Shown here piece by piece: positions 31,924-44,072 of a stretch of DNA of 64,000 nucleotides. Position 1 is the stretch's first letter. Every line of letters begins with the position of its first letter. A model generated the notes under the pieces. The model did not search any database. It was not told where the DNA came from and saw only the letters and a list, made by a program, of their open reading frames with translations. Position numbers and translations under genes: made by a program. The stretch spans positions 3,410,001 to 3,474,000 of the forward strand of contig JAAXNY010000009.1 in NCBI GenBank assembly GCA_013420905.1. Direction: 5' to 3'. Source of the stretch: Collybia mongolica. Taxonomy: Eukaryota; Basidiomycota; Agaricomycetes; Agaricales; Clitocybaceae.

Positions 31924-34669
31924 AGAAAGCCTTCTTGGCATTCCGTTCTTCAAAAGAGTGTAAGAACACTTTTGTATTAAACTGTTGCATTGACAAATCA
32001 TCTCTACCACTCCTTAATTCATGATCAACCCGTGACTATACCTGCAATTGACGAATTTCATTTATTTTACACCTTCCTTAAGCCCCAGGAACACTATTTG
32101 ATCCTGTCCGCTAAAACGGCCGTGCCTGATCAAGTGCTCATGGACAGAGCTCGAGTCTGGGCCTTGGTTATTGTAGTTATCTTCTTCCACTCTGTCAGAG
32201 TCTTCAACCGAGAACCCACCTGCCGAACGCTGATAGCCCATTGCCCATTGATATAGGTTAGATGCAGTTATGGTACTGACTAGCCGCATCGCCTATGTAC
32301 CGCAATGATGTGAGGTACGGTAGAAGTCTTGTATTATTTATCTGGACAGGTATCGCGTTCTTCGTCTTGCCAGTGAGAAGAACGAAAGGGACAAAGAACA
32401 CGGGTGTGGGTTCGGGTTTGTTTATAGGTCGCTAAGTGATCCGTTTCTGCTTGTATACACGACGCCATCTGGTCACTCTGCAAAGGTTAAAGTGAGTTGG
32501 GCCGACAGTTTCTGTGGTAAATTACCCCACAAGATCGTATAGGCCAGGTATTGATCCACATACCAATCATTTAAGAAGTCGGATATGGGAAGCTTCCGAT
32601 CAAAGCCTTTATGAAATGTTCGGGGAGGCACCATCAATACACGCGCACAGGAAGTTTCGTCGCCAGCTCGTGTTGGACTTTTAAACAGAAAAAAATCGTT
32701 CGACAGTGGCCATAAACTCAGCCTGCGACTGTTCGCCTCTCAAGGCTTGACAAGCTTGACAGTGAAATGCGACGCTTAGCACGTCCGTGGCTCTTACCCA
32801 CACAGATACTTCCGAAATCGGACCCATGTGGAAGGTTTCCGTCCACATTGCCTTTCGCTCTATTTGAATTACTCGCTGTCAAACGATGAAGTATGCCAAA
32901 TGCTCGGTTTTCGGAGGGCTTGTCTGAAAGAGTTCGGCAGGAAAGTAAAAGAGAAGGGTTCAGGTAACTTGTCAAAGAAGAAAGATCGTACCTCTTATAG
33001 GCTACGAGTAGACCTACGTTGAGTAAACCACGGGAAGCAAAGATTGACTATGGGATTATTCAACATGTATGCTAACTTGACTCGAAGGGCTTGTACGACC
33101 TCTGAAGTGCTGGTAAATTTCGAACGAAGGATTTATTGTTGTAGATTGGAAAGATGAACGGCCAAGACTTACATGGTAAAAGGCTACTTTTGGCCGCCCA
33201 GGTAAAGTTGGCATCGCAAAGTCGTAGGATGCAAACATAGGGCCACTGCTCGTGGCTTGAATATATGATACTTGTCCTGCCAAGAGGCCCGTCATTAGAC
33301 GTGCATAGTGTGCAAGGTGGAGATGGCCGCACTAAATGCCTGTCCATTCAATTCGTGGGTAACCGCATGTCCATCAGTGGAGACCGCGGGAAGCGCTGTT
33401 TGAGCGCGGTCACTAATCACGGACGACTGTTAGAGGGAAACTCTAAGGAGATGTGCATGATGAAGTACAAGAACCGTCTGGGAGATGCTGAGCATGGCGC
33501 AGCTGATCATAGCGGACATGTAAAAGAAGCAGAGAGTTGGCCTGAGATCGTGGACAGACGTTTGATAACATGTTCCTGTGTCGTAAAAAAAGACTGACAT
33601 AGCCCACGGAGCCATATACATCTGAGTCAGAAAAAATCTAGAGGTAGCACGATAAATGTAACATACATCAAGAGCGTATACCTCTAGATGTGGTCCAGGC
33701 CCTCGTAGTTTCTTTGCAATTCCAAGGGTCCCTCAGAAGAAGAAGTCATTACGAGGCACTTTTCTTAAGGCTTTGATAGACGTGAGAACGAGATGAGGGA
33801 GTAACCCGCATCAACCCCGCATGAAGATGCCGCTTATTTATATGGCGTGAGAATAGTTATCGTAAATTTTTGATTTTGAAGATCTTCAGAGTCAACCCAA
33901 AGGTTCATGCCGACAATGATCAACTCTCACTGAAGCCAGTGGATATCTGTCTAACGCCCTTCGGATATGCTGTTATCACCATTTTCTACTTTTGGGGCCG
34001 CGAAATGACATATTTTCATATGTTGGACATTCCTCGCAATACCCATGAACAATTCAGTTCGTTCGACAGGGATGTTATGCAGAAGCCGCAGAGTTTAAGT
34101 GTAATGCTCGGCACGCCTTTGAGACTATGTATGAAAACTTATACAGAGGGTTCCGATTGGCGTCTGGTATAGGCTTTCTTATGTACCCATGTCGTTCCGC
34201 GCTTCACGACTTCATAGTTCATGTGGGCAAGTCCTTTTGGGAGGGGTGTCGTACGTATTATTCAAAATTTATGAGGATTTTTGGCCTTTGCTGAATCTCG
34301 ACATGAGCCATGTAACATTACGGATCCTTACTAACGAATTTTCATGTCGCCTTCATTCGCGGACGAGCCTGGGAGTTGCTATCAGGAACTTGACCGCTAA
34401 AATTCTGTCAGGCCCCAGCGGGGGCAGCGCGGTTCGCCCTGGGTTTGCCCAAGGTCTTCTAATATCGAACTTTTATCAGTGCTTCGATCAATATCCCGAT
34501 TATTCACGGAACAAAAGAGGCACACAAAACTGTCGACTGTCGTGCCGACCGTGCTTCGAATTCGGGCTGAAGATTTGAAGAATAATAAAGCATGCTGCCA
34601 TGTGCCTGGTAAGTTAGGTATAAAGCCTTCAGGATTTCCTTTGCTTTCAACCAACGAGGAAGTTTCGAC
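31924..34669. other. 2.7-kb interval without a recognised gene
   Basis: Many short frames but no domain I recognise. A minus-strand exon candidate at 33295-33178 (TGLLAGQVSYIQATSSGPMF, MPTLPGRPKVAFYH) ends at a good GTAAGT donor. A 66-nt intron would join it to HFRGRTSPSSQ or a similar reading. A plus-strand frame at 33265-33597 overlaps it and is less convincing. A small multi-exon gene could exist at 33.0-33.6 kb, but I cannot build it. Confidence 0.35.
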
Positions 34670-36060
34670 ATGGCTCTTACTCTCTACTCTCCAATCCTAC
34701 TCAGTGCTGTCCTTTTCTTCGCGAAGGTAAATGTCGAACTCGAATTAGTCCACTTTGCAAATGACTGAGATACATACCAATAGAACGCCCATGCTCTTAC
34801 GCTGAATCGTAGACAAGCAGAGCTCCCTGGCACCTGGGCTCCGAATGGTTGTTACACGTCAGTACTACCCCCTCCGTTCTCGCCGTCCAATATAGGTTGA
34901 ACCGTCCTTGTTAGGGATATTTCGTCGGGCCGCACACTCATTGCTGCCTCGTTCGCGGATCCCACTATGACTGTGGAATCCTGTTTGGCGTTCTGCACCG
35001 ATGCAGGCACTCACTACGCGGGCGTCGAAAACGGAAACGTCCGTATTTTACCCATCTTTGAGTTTTATTTGTAGCTAAACGATGTCTCAGGAATGCTGTA
35101 TGACCCATGGACTCTCTGTCAGCCCGGTTCTTACTAATTTCCCTTACCTTAGGGTGTGACTTTGCGATCCAAAACCCAGGAGTCCTAGCCGAAGGTACAG
35201 AATGCAACGTCCCGTGCGCAGGCGATCCCCTTGAAACTTGCGGTGCCGGCGGGCGTATGAACATGTTTTATGACGGGACCCCGGATCCCATTGCTGTCCC
35301 TGTTGTCGATACCTGGGTATACCAGGGATGCTTCAAGTTCGTCGTCCAGTCTGTAATTTATGATTTATTACTGAACTTCTCTACAGGGATAGCGCAGGCG
35401 CACGCACATTGCTCCAACGACTCGATGGTCCAGGTCCTATTACACCGGAACAGTGCACCACTTCGTGCAAGGCTGCCGGTTTCACTTTTGCCGGGTTTGA
35501 ATTCGCTATTGAATGCTGTACGCAACCTCTCACAATCAACTTGCTCGGCGGTCTTGATTAACGGTACCTATTTAGGGTGCGGCCATGAATTGACCGATCC
35601 CGTCCTTGTGGATGATAGCGATTGTAAGATGGCTTGTGCCGGAGACCACACAGCGTTCTGCGGAGGCTCCAACCGTATCACTGTGTACGAAGACACTCCT
35701 GCAGATCCTGACCCAACTACGACCACCGACCCTACACCCACCTCGACTGACCCGACGACTACCGACCCTACACCCACCCCGACTGACCCGACGACTACCG
35801 ACCCTATACCTACCTCGACTGACCCGACGACTACCGACCCTACACCCACTCCCACTGACCCGACCACGACCCCAACTGATCCCACCACTGAACCCACCAC
35901 CACTCCTACCGACCCAACCACCGACCCCATTCCCGAGCCAACTGACCCCGTTCCCACCACAACCGAGCCCACTGACCCCGAGCCAACTACAACCGAACCC
36001 ACTGATCCCGAGCCAACAGAACCCGCCCCAGAAGACCCTATTCCTACAGATGAGTTGTAG
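34670..36060 (+). CDS. Secreted or wall-anchored protein with two WSC domains and a Thr/Pro tail
   Basis: The ATG at 34670 opens a signal peptide (MALTLYSPILLSAVLFFA). WSC domain 1 follows: PGTWAPNGCYTD, SGRTLIAASFADPTMTVESC, THYAGVENGN, ECWCDFAIQN, CNVPCAGDPLETCGAGGR. WSC domain 2 reads WVYQGCF, RTLLQRLDGP, ITPEQCTTSCKAAGFTFAG, ECWCGHELTD, CKMACAGDHTAFCGG. WSC domains bind carbohydrate in yeast wall sensors and fungal wall enzymes. Each domain is split by an intron at the same codon, between EC and WC. The last 110 residues are DPTTTDPTPTPT repeats, probably O-mannosylated, ending DEL at TAG 36060. There is no C-terminal membrane span or obvious GPI signal, so secretion or non-covalent wall binding is likely. 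Confidence 0.85.
35707..36050. repeat. Coding minisatellite of Asp-Pro-Thr repeats
   Basis: Tandem copies of a roughly 33-54-bp unit (ACCGACCCTACACCCACC and variants) encode the Thr/Pro stalk of the WSC protein. Expect length variation. Confidence 0.8.
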
Positions 36061-36652
36061 ACCCAGAGGACACAATGCGGACGTCGAAAGTTCACGCTCC
36101 TAGATGTATTGTCCGGCCAGCTCGCATACATTGGAAAAGTAGCAGTAGTTCCCAAATGCATGCATCGTTTCATTTGTTGACGATTAAACGGTTTGAGCAT
36201 TAAGATCATGATCAAGAACAAGTCCAACCGAACATGACTAAAACGTCAAAAGTCGGGTTTATTACACGTAATGACAAGTGACTCACAGCAGCTTCAGTTA
36301 TTGTCCTCTTGTGTCCACCATCGAGTGCACCACATTGGATATATACATGTTTGAGGGAAAGAGCAAGGCCCAGCTTATGTTGTGACAAGGGAGAGATATG
36401 CAAATTTACGATCAACGTCATAGGTGTCGTTTCAGGTTGAAGGGTGACATGGTCTTGGTTTGAGCGTCTCTGCGATATGGGCGCTCGAACTGACTCCTTA
36501 CTCCAGCATGGCTTATCCGCGAATCAGAAGAAGTCAACTTCGTTCATGGATTGGGGAATATTATAGTCGTGTTTTTCGTGAGGCTTCCCGAAGGCTTACT
36601 TCGAACATGGTCTCGATTATAGAAGCTAGAGCAATATTATAGTAACAATTTA
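36061..36652. other. Convergent 3' interval
   Basis: Lies between the ends of the WSC gene (plus) and the cis-prenyltransferase gene (minus). No supported gene; short frames only. Confidence 0.5.
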
Positions 36653-37735
36653 TCATATCTTACGTGTGTTTGGTTGATTCCAGACCTTCAGTTGATAGTC
36701 AAGAATGATGGGGATGAAGTCGAAGAGACCAAAATCTGGCCAGTACGTCGAGGAAAATTGGAGTTGGGTATTCTCGCAGCACTGTACACGACGAGTTAGT
36801 AGTTAGATACAACATGGGCTGAACTTAAAGTACCTGCCACAGAAGGAAGTCGCTTAGTCGTTTGACACCGCTGGTGCGAACTAGGATATCAAGGGGAGGG
36901 CTACCGCCTTTGGTAGTCATGAGTTCGGCTTCAATGTCGTGTTCCGTGATATGCCTATGAAGCGAGATGTAGGTAGATGATGAGGGTTGGGATGATGGAC
37001 GTACGGTTCAACACCTGGTCCTTCCGCTATGGCATTCCGCACACAACTTTGAACTGCAGTCGTCATCTCGTCCCGCGATGTATAGGGCATGCACAAATTG
37101 AGGATTGCCCTGCATGAGAATTTCGTGGATACAACATTGGAGGGGATGATCTATTGAAACGCTACCTGTCGTTATGCCGTGTCAGATCCTCCGCTTTGCG
37201 TACAGCCTGTTGCACAGTCTCTGGAAGAAGTTCTGTATTTCCGATGACGTTCAGTCGGACGCCATATTCTTCCAATATATCACTGTGGCCGATGAGTGAA
37301 TGCCGCGGGAAAACCAACACAGACGCACCCATGTTCGCAGAGCTCAAGCAACTTTTCCTCAGCTAAACCCATTAACGTGTCCACCTCCTCCTTGGACCGC
37401 TTGAAATTTTCGATTGAAAAAGCATAAGCAGAAACGCATTTCACATTAAGACGCAGACAGATTTCCAGCATCTACATGAAATTAAGGCAGGGCTAAGAAA
37501 CGTGTGCGAGCGTCAAACCAATAACAGTCCTACCTACCCTCCGCAGCGCAACGTATCCGTCGGTATGGCCCTGCTGTATTTGTTTGTGGTTTCGTCGTGC
37601 ATATCGACGGTTTCCATCCATAACGAAAGCGACATGTTTGGGTATTGGCCCCGCAGCAAGAACCTGAAGGAGGAGGCCTCGAACCTTTTGGGTGAGCTTA
37701 TTATGAAGCCAGCTGAAAGCTTGTTGGAGGAACAT
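36653..37735 (-). CDS. cis-Prenyltransferase (dehydrodolichyl diphosphate synthase, RER2/SRT1 type)
   Basis: Adds isopentenyl units in cis to farnesyl diphosphate to make dehydrodolichyl diphosphate, the precursor of the dolichol carrier for N-glycosylation, GPI anchors and O-mannosylation, at the ER. About five minus-strand exons start at ATG 37735 ([14 protein letters not shown]). Family motifs in order: [14 protein letters not shown] (region I, catalytic Asp), [11 protein letters not shown], then [20 protein letters not shown] (region III). RLNVIGN and [14 protein letters not shown] (region IV) follow. The last block is [19 protein letters not shown] (region V, Mg and pyrophosphate binding) and [17 protein letters not shown]. 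The C-terminus lacks the RxG of catalytic partner subunits such as NUS1, which fits a Rer2-type subunit. It lies head to head with the SWIM/RING gene. Confidence 0.92.
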
Positions 37736-37930
37736 TTTGAAGGGATCGTGGGAGAATTCTAGCAGGCAAGGTCAACGATTAATTAATAATTATATAGATT
37801 ATATAATGAATTATCAAATAGAATAATAAAACAAGCGTGTGTAGACTCTTTCGACGCCCACATTCGACAGAAACCCCTCTGAGCTCTTATTGGCGCTTGA
37901 GCTCACCTAGAACCTTACAAAATACATAAA
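37736..37930. promoter_or_regulatory. Divergent promoter between cis-prenyltransferase and SWIM/RING genes
   Basis: Only 195 bp separate the two ATGs. The middle (37778-37832) is very AT-rich (TTAATTAATAATTATATAGA), a likely nucleosome-free core serving both directions. Confidence 0.5.
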
Positions 37931-39414
37931 ATGGGTCTCAAACGGAAAATAGGCGACAACTTTGTAACATGGACGCCGGGCGGGCTGACTGACATCACCA
38001 AACCTGGGGCATCGACGAGTCAGAGCTGGGTTGACGATCCAGCACCTGCAGTCAAGAAGGCTCGCGTTCATCAAGCAGATCAGTACCTGCCATTCAAACC
38101 TCCTACTGCAAGTTCAAAACCAGCTAAACAACCGTTGGCCTCGACGTCTGCTGTTGAATTGCAAGCACCACAATCACCTCAAACACGGAAAAAACGCGAT
38201 GCGAACGCGCCAAAGCCTAAAAAACGTGGCGCAATATTTAAGAAAAAGTGTCCACAGAACATCTTGGAGAGGGTCGATCGCGTCATGTCTCAACGGTAAG
38301 CCATGATCCTATCTCACCAGATATTTGACTGAGAGATTGTAGATTTTGCTTGCTTGACAGGCAGAGGAACTCTGGCGAGCTCAAAGAGGAGTTCAGCGTG
38401 CTTGGATCAACTGGGAATGTCAGTTCTCGGCCATCTTTTTATGTTAAAACCTCTGACGTTTGGGATTCAGGTCTACACAGTTACCATCGATCATAAACCC
38501 TCTTGCGATTGTACGAGATTTCTAGACATGGTGAACCTTTCTTAATTCTCTCCTAGGCCCCGACGCCATGAAGGGGAATCACTGCAAGCACATTGTATGT
38601 CCTTCTGCTCCGTGTATTTTGGTCTGCCCTAATCCCTTATAGCTCTTCATATTCTTGAAAGGTTTTAGCTTCATAGTCATTTAACTGAAAAACGAAAACC
38701 GACCAACCTTTAGTTCTTCAAGTTACCCAAGCCTCCGGGTTCTGGTATCAGAGGTCCGTCCCCGCCTCCTTTTCCTCGATAAAGACATGCTTATGATTAC
38801 CATACAGAGCTCTGCTAACCAGTGAGCTGGAGAAGATATTTGCAGAAGCACCTCTGGCACCGAATGCTATGGCTCATCCACGTGTCCGCGAAGCCCACGC
38901 TCGAGCAACAGGAAAAGCATCAGCTGTAACACAAGAGGCGTCCACTAAGAAGCGAGTCCCCGGACCGGGCGATGACTGTCCGATCTGTTACGAGGGGATG
39001 CATGGAGTCAATGAGAAGTCGCTCGTCTTCTGCGAAGATTGTGGAAATGTCCTTCATAAGGAGTGCTTCCAACAGTGTCAGGCAAATTTTGATTTAATCA
39101 ACTTAGCTTAAATTTCTCATGTTTCACAGGGCAAACTAGTACAGCTAGAAGCGGGAAGCCATTAACTTGTGTCTGGTGTCGTGCAGGGTGGAAATCTTTA
39201 GCTGCGAAGGTCAGCGCTAAAACTGGCGCTCAACTGACGAGAGAAGGATACCTGAATCTGGCTGATGTCTCGGGAGTTAGCCCAGTTCGAGACACAAGTT
39301 CATGTGGGCAATTTCCTGTGATCACTCCCGATACGCTCCTTACTCACCTCTTTAGACTACCATGGCCCCGCTCGGGGAAGGCGGTGCTATGGTTACCAAG
39401 ATTATAATGACTAG
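37931..39414 (+). CDS. SWIM and RING zinc-finger protein, probable E3 ubiquitin ligase
   Basis: The ATG at 37931 opens a basic, disordered N-terminus (MGLKRKIGDNFVTWTPGG). VDRVMSQRFCLLDRQ is followed by a SWIM finger spread over two exons: VYTVTIDHKPSCDCPDAMK and GNHCKHI (C-x-C..C-x-H). After a spacer (ELEKIFAEAPLAPNAMAHPR) comes a RING-type finger: CPICYEGMHG, LVFCEDCGNVLHKECF, then LTCVWCRAGWK. The C-terminus is YHGPARGRRCYGYQDYND, stop at 39414. The order SWIM then RING is that of ZSWIM2/MEX-type ubiquitin ligases and of fungal SWIM-RING proteins. The substrate is not indicated. All junctions restore frame and the copy looks intact. Confidence 0.85.
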
Positions 39415-39743
39415 CCTGAAAATATCAATTGTACGTTTTTGGCTTATCTTCTGCCGCACTGTTTTAAGCGCCGTTTATTTTCGCAGATCCTCAAGATTTT
39501 CTGCCCAGATCTTGGAACCGATCACACACCAACATAACAACCCTATTTATGTCCGGCAATAGCCTAGCCGCATGTGTTCGTGCGTCAGACTATGCAGCCT
39601 CATTCCCTCCGACATCCCTAGTCTTCTCCCGTCATCTAGCGTGACGAAATAAATGTAACATAGAACGAACAAACTCCGGCCCCCAAACTTTCTTCTTCCT
39701 CATTTAATGTTGCACCTCTTGAGTCACACTCGTAGACCCTTCG

Positions 39744-40165
39744 TTACCCGAAATTACCAGCCCTGGCCTTATTGGCAAATACTCTTATGACGCCCACATA
39801 ACCGTCACCTGGTCTTGGATCTTGTCCCTCCCCCGTCTCGGCCCAAACACAAACATTCATCCGAGTTTCCGGGACCATTCCTGCTTTCCTCGAGGGTGTT
39901 GTGGGTACATCTTCTCTAGTGCCTGTTACCTGGCTGATCGAAGGACCATGAATGATTTGCGCAGATTTGCGCCCGCTGGGACCCACAATCAGTACCGATA
40001 TGGACGGTTTCGTAAATGTGCGGGTGTTGTAATTTGATTATTCAACGTGACAGTCCTCGTGGTCCCAGTTTTGCAAATAGAGAGACCCATATTCCTTCGA
40101 GACAGTTTCTAGGTACCCGTTGAGTTCGGAATCCCATAGCCTTGGGGAAAAGTTATTTCTTGATA
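39744..40165 (-). pseudogene. Degenerate unrecognised coding stretch with one internal stop
   Basis: A single minus-strand frame reads NNFSPRLWDSELNGYLETVS, then EYGSLYLQNWDHEDCHVE, a TAA near 40039, and in the same frame TFTKPSISVLIVGPSGRK and VPETRMNVCVWAETGEGQD to a TAA at 39744. A TATA-like GGGTATATAATATTTCC lies just upstream (about 40168-40184). Composition on both sides of the stop looks like protein. It may be a small gene broken by a CAA-to-TAA type change, or two exons with an unseen intron. No family recognised. Confidence 0.4.
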
Positions 40166-40455
40166 GGAAATATTATATACCCTATGGTTCCCTGTCGCTG
40201 TCTAATAGCAGCCCGCAGAAACGGTACTGGAACTGCATGACGTGAAGTATCTCATTTGGGTAAATTGGCACAGCAACTTGGACCACATATATCTTAATTG
40301 ATGTCATATATAGTGGGATAGTAAAACAGAAAATATAATACAATAGGGGTTACGATAAATTCGAGAACCATACGGAATAGTGAATAAAGCTGTGAGGAAA
40401 TTTATGAACTGACGAAGCCCAGATGACAAGAATGAAAACCGAAGAGGCTCCGAGA

Positions 40456-43240
40456 TTAAGCACCCCCTACCTGGGCGTTGTACAGCCTTGCATAGTGTCC
40501 GTTCCGGCTCATCAACTCTTTATGAGTTCCATGCTCGGTAAGCTTCCCAGCCTCCATGCACCTAATCAGGCATGAAAATTAGTTATATGAGAACGCACAG
40601 CAGGCCAAGGGCAGGACGTACAATATTACATCGGCTTGCTGGACGAGGTTTCCGAAACGGTGGCTTACCATAATGACGGTCTTATCCTTCCTCAGCGAGA
40701 GGAATTTATCAAAGAGATCCCGTTCGGCAATAGTATCCCACGTAGACGCGGGATCATCGACGATCAAAAGGCGTACGTCACTGTTCAGCAATCTCATGAA
40801 TGTGCGCGACCTGTAAGGAAATTAATGGGACGAGATGAAAGATAACTGAACGACGTACGCGACCACGCGCTGCTTCTCGGCATCAGATATCTTGACCTCC
40901 TTCCTGTGAGTCGTGCAATAGTGGAACTCCTCCAGGGCTTGTTCGCCTATGGGACCATTTCCGCAGCCTTGCAGACTGACGCTGACAATGTCAGGGGGGT
41001 TGACGACTTTTTCATGGCCGAGCCGCTGGATCAGGTCAAGGGCTCCTCCGAGCCGCGCGGCCTCGTCGACAAAGTGTTTATTTCCCTTCTGTCGTTCGGT
41101 CAGGTTGGGAGCACCTATGAGGATATTCTCGGCTAGGGATATTGGGTATATCTCTTCATCATGCGAGAGGGAAGCGATTGAACGTCGCAAGCTGTTGATG
41201 TTGTATGTCTCTATATCTTTGTCGTCGATGAGGATGTTGCCACTTGTGGGGCGGGTAAGTTTGGTAATGAGCTTGAGAAGGGTACTCTTGCCACTTCCGT
41301 TGTCTCCTACGATCACCACAAGCTGCCCTGCTTTGATATCCATTGAGGTCCCGCCCACCGAGTTGGCGCCAGGTCCATTCGGCTGCCCTGAACGAATTAT
41401 TACATCCCTAAATCATGCGACGTTAGTAAAAGAATAAGCGCTAGAAAAGTTATGAGGGACCTAAAAGATATGTTCATCCCTTTCGTCGATGGTTTGTCGT
41501 TCGGGTATAATGGGGTAGCCACAGCTTCGCCACTGGCGCTGCGATCCATCACTTCATAGAATACCCGAGTCCTGTTCATTGTGTCCCAAATTGTAGTCGC
41601 GTTCATACTACCTCGCATGGCGTCAACACTTTGCCTGAGCAGCGTTGTAGCATGTTGAAGGAATACAATGGTGGCCAAAGAGGAAGGCGTCAGAGACCAT
41701 GAGAACAGGAAGGCATACAAAGCCTAGAAGGTGTCCGTCAGTAACACCGGTATTACTGAGAAGCCCGGGAGAGAAACGTACCAATGGATAGTCGACAACG
41801 ATAGTTCGAGCGATAGCCCAGTACCACGGTGGGGGTATTGAGCAAGCAAGGTTGAAGAGGTCGGACTTTATAACGCCCAACTCATCGGACGTACGCTTGT
41901 ATTCTTGAGGATATTCAGCAGTCCATTAAAAATACTTGACAGGACCTCACCTTGGGCGATGTGCTCACTTATTCCATCTCTAACTAAAGATTCTCGGTAC
42001 TGTGGAGAGAAGATCATAGTGTATAACCCGCTTAGGCGATGATAGGCCGCATTATCCGTCCAGAACGTGTAGCCTGTGAGTGATTCCTTGAGTGGTACTC
42101 TTATCACGGAATCGGAGAATTTCTAAAGTCTCACCTGCACCACCAAGGCCATTGGTAGGCGCGAAGTAGAACACGACAAAGAAAGTTAAAATGATGCTTG
42201 TAAAGATATAGCCATCGACACCGCTCTTGAACCACGCGATATATACGAGAACACAAATCTGGGAAAATACACTAAGCAGTGTTTGGAGTCTCCTTGTAAA
42301 ATCCCTGAGGGTGTCCGACCCTGGAGCGGGTTCGGCGAACCCTTGTGGTCCGGGAAGCACGCATTGCGATCTGTGGTCTATCATTATATGATTCAATCAA
42401 CAAAGATATTTTAAACTCTGAACTGAGGTGAGATTACCAGTAGTGATATCAGTGCCGAGGTGGAGGCTTGCTGGAAGGGCATAAGTAGGTGTTTGAGAAT
42501 GAAACGACACCAAATACAGCACCTGTGGCTAGAGCAGGCGTAAAGTGAGCTCGGAGATGTCCGTCCAATATCAGAGACCTTTCGTTTCTGATGCAGCTAT
42601 TCATCAATGAAAGGCTGATAAGGCCAGAGAAGAAACGTACATGAAGCGCTCGACGATACTTGAAGTTCCGGCAACTGTCAACCATCCAAGTACCAAAAGC
42701 TTCAGGTGCAACAGCCTTGCGTGGTCGAGGCCTTCGGCGACAGTAGCTTGTTGCATCTGACGGTTAATTCTTCAGTCGCGATGAACAAGGACTGTCAAAG
42801 GAGGTATCACGAACTATATCAAGGATAGTGTAACACAAGCACAAGGAGATTGCGGGGGAAACACCGAACCAGACGATACCAAGAATGTAAGACAGAAAAG
42901 ATCGAGGAGCAATGATGAAGAGATCTCGAACGAATCGTAAAATATACGGCCACGATTTCACCAAAGTGGACGTGGCTATCGATGATGACTTGGGCTGAGT
43001 GAAGCCTGGCTGGTGAACGACATTGAAGATGCCCCAAGAATGTCGCCGCGTGCCTCCTCTTGTGTTATTTGGCGGGAGGTACGCTTCGGTGGAATGCCAA
43101 GAGAACCACATTGACATCGAAAGGGTTTGAGAGCGATTGAGTAGGCGAAGTGGACCGAGGTCGTAGTTTGCCGTTCCATCCTGGATGGGAGGCCCCTTTT
43201 TAACCAGTGAAACCGGACGATGAAGGACTGTGCACCACAA
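40456..43240 (-). CDS. ABC transporter (half-size, TMD-NBD) with altered ATPase motifs
   Basis: About ten minus-strand exons. The N-terminal start is uncertain (ATG 43240 is used here). Membrane spans include SYILGIVWFGVSPAISLCLC, LLSVFSQICVLVYIAWFKSG, YIFTSIILTFFVVFYF and SWSLTPSSLATIVFL. One NBD follows. Walker A is GDNGSGKSTLLKL, the Q-loop region is SLRRSIASLSHDEEIYPISL, the Walker B region is VRLLIVDDPAS, and the H-loop is VIMVSHRFG. Two sites depart from the family. The LSGGQ/LSGGE signature is replaced by KISDAEKQRVVA, and the residue after Walker B Asp, normally the catalytic Glu, is Asp. The ATPase is therefore probably weak, or the protein pairs with a normal half. It ends QVGGA at TAA 40456. 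The substrate is unknown. Confidence 0.8.
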
Positions 43241-43252
43241 GGGGTGAATATG

Positions 43253-44072
43253 CTACTCTCTTCCTCGTGTTTCTTTGTGGGCTTTGCGCACTCCAGTACA
43301 TCTCAATAAAATAGACAAGACGTGGAATATCACAAACACACTCCGAATAGCTGAATGAAACAAGAAGGTTCCACTGCCGAATGTGGCGTAGTTGTTAGGA
43401 AAGGGTACCGGTAACTTCCAGGTATATTGAGGTGGGTCGTTGGAACAACGAACAGTCGGAGAAAGAAATATCATGTGAATCGCGGGAGGCGTGAGGTAAC
43501 ATTGGCCATGGGTGCGGTGCACACAAAGAGGAGTTCCAAATTGTGGTGCCGCCACTATAAGGAGCAATGTTCGAAAGACAAGGTCAAGATGGTCACCTAC
43601 AAGTTCCGGGAGAAGGATAATCAGGCGTTTGGAGAAAAAACAAGGGGCAAATGAGCGGTGCACAACGAGGTGTATCATGATATTCGGCAACCCATGTTAA
43701 GTCGAAGGTGGCGTTACTTTTTTGTTGGGTGATATTGAGCTAAGGGCATTTGTCGCCGTCGTTCCCCGGTTTAGAGATAAAGCTAATATAGTTACACCAA
43801 TAAAGATAGTAAAACTTGCACGTTTGTATATTGAGTACAGCATTGTTTTGTTGAGGATCGGTGATTGGTAGACAAGGATGTTTGACAATTGTCAATAAGT
43901 AATTGTCCCTCCGAGTGAAAATACAAGCTTCTGAGACGGAGCTAGTCGGGTTATGGGGGTTGGTGTATCGATCAGCAACTCTTCCGTCAGAGCGTGGGCG
44001 TACACTGTATGGGAGTGGAAACGTTGCATAGTGCCTTAGAGTGGGCTTCTCGGTGATGACCAATCGTTTCAC
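43253..44072 (-). CDS. Hypothetical small membrane protein, unrecognised
   Basis: Minus-strand frames at 44072-43740 (KRLVITEKPTLRHYATFPL), 43888-43697 (a hydrophobic FTIFIGVTILALSL) and 43690-43253 (LVGDHLDLVFRTLLLIVAAP, WKLPVPFPNNYATFGSGTFL, VFVIFHVLSILLR) could be exons of one gene. It would lie upstream of, and in the same direction as, the ABC transporter. They could instead be unrelated frames. No family recognised. Confidence 0.3.

Noticed and set aside
35568..36227. Long Gly/Val/Ser-rich minus-strand frames
   Set aside because: Antisense of the Asp-Pro-Thr repeats of the WSC protein.
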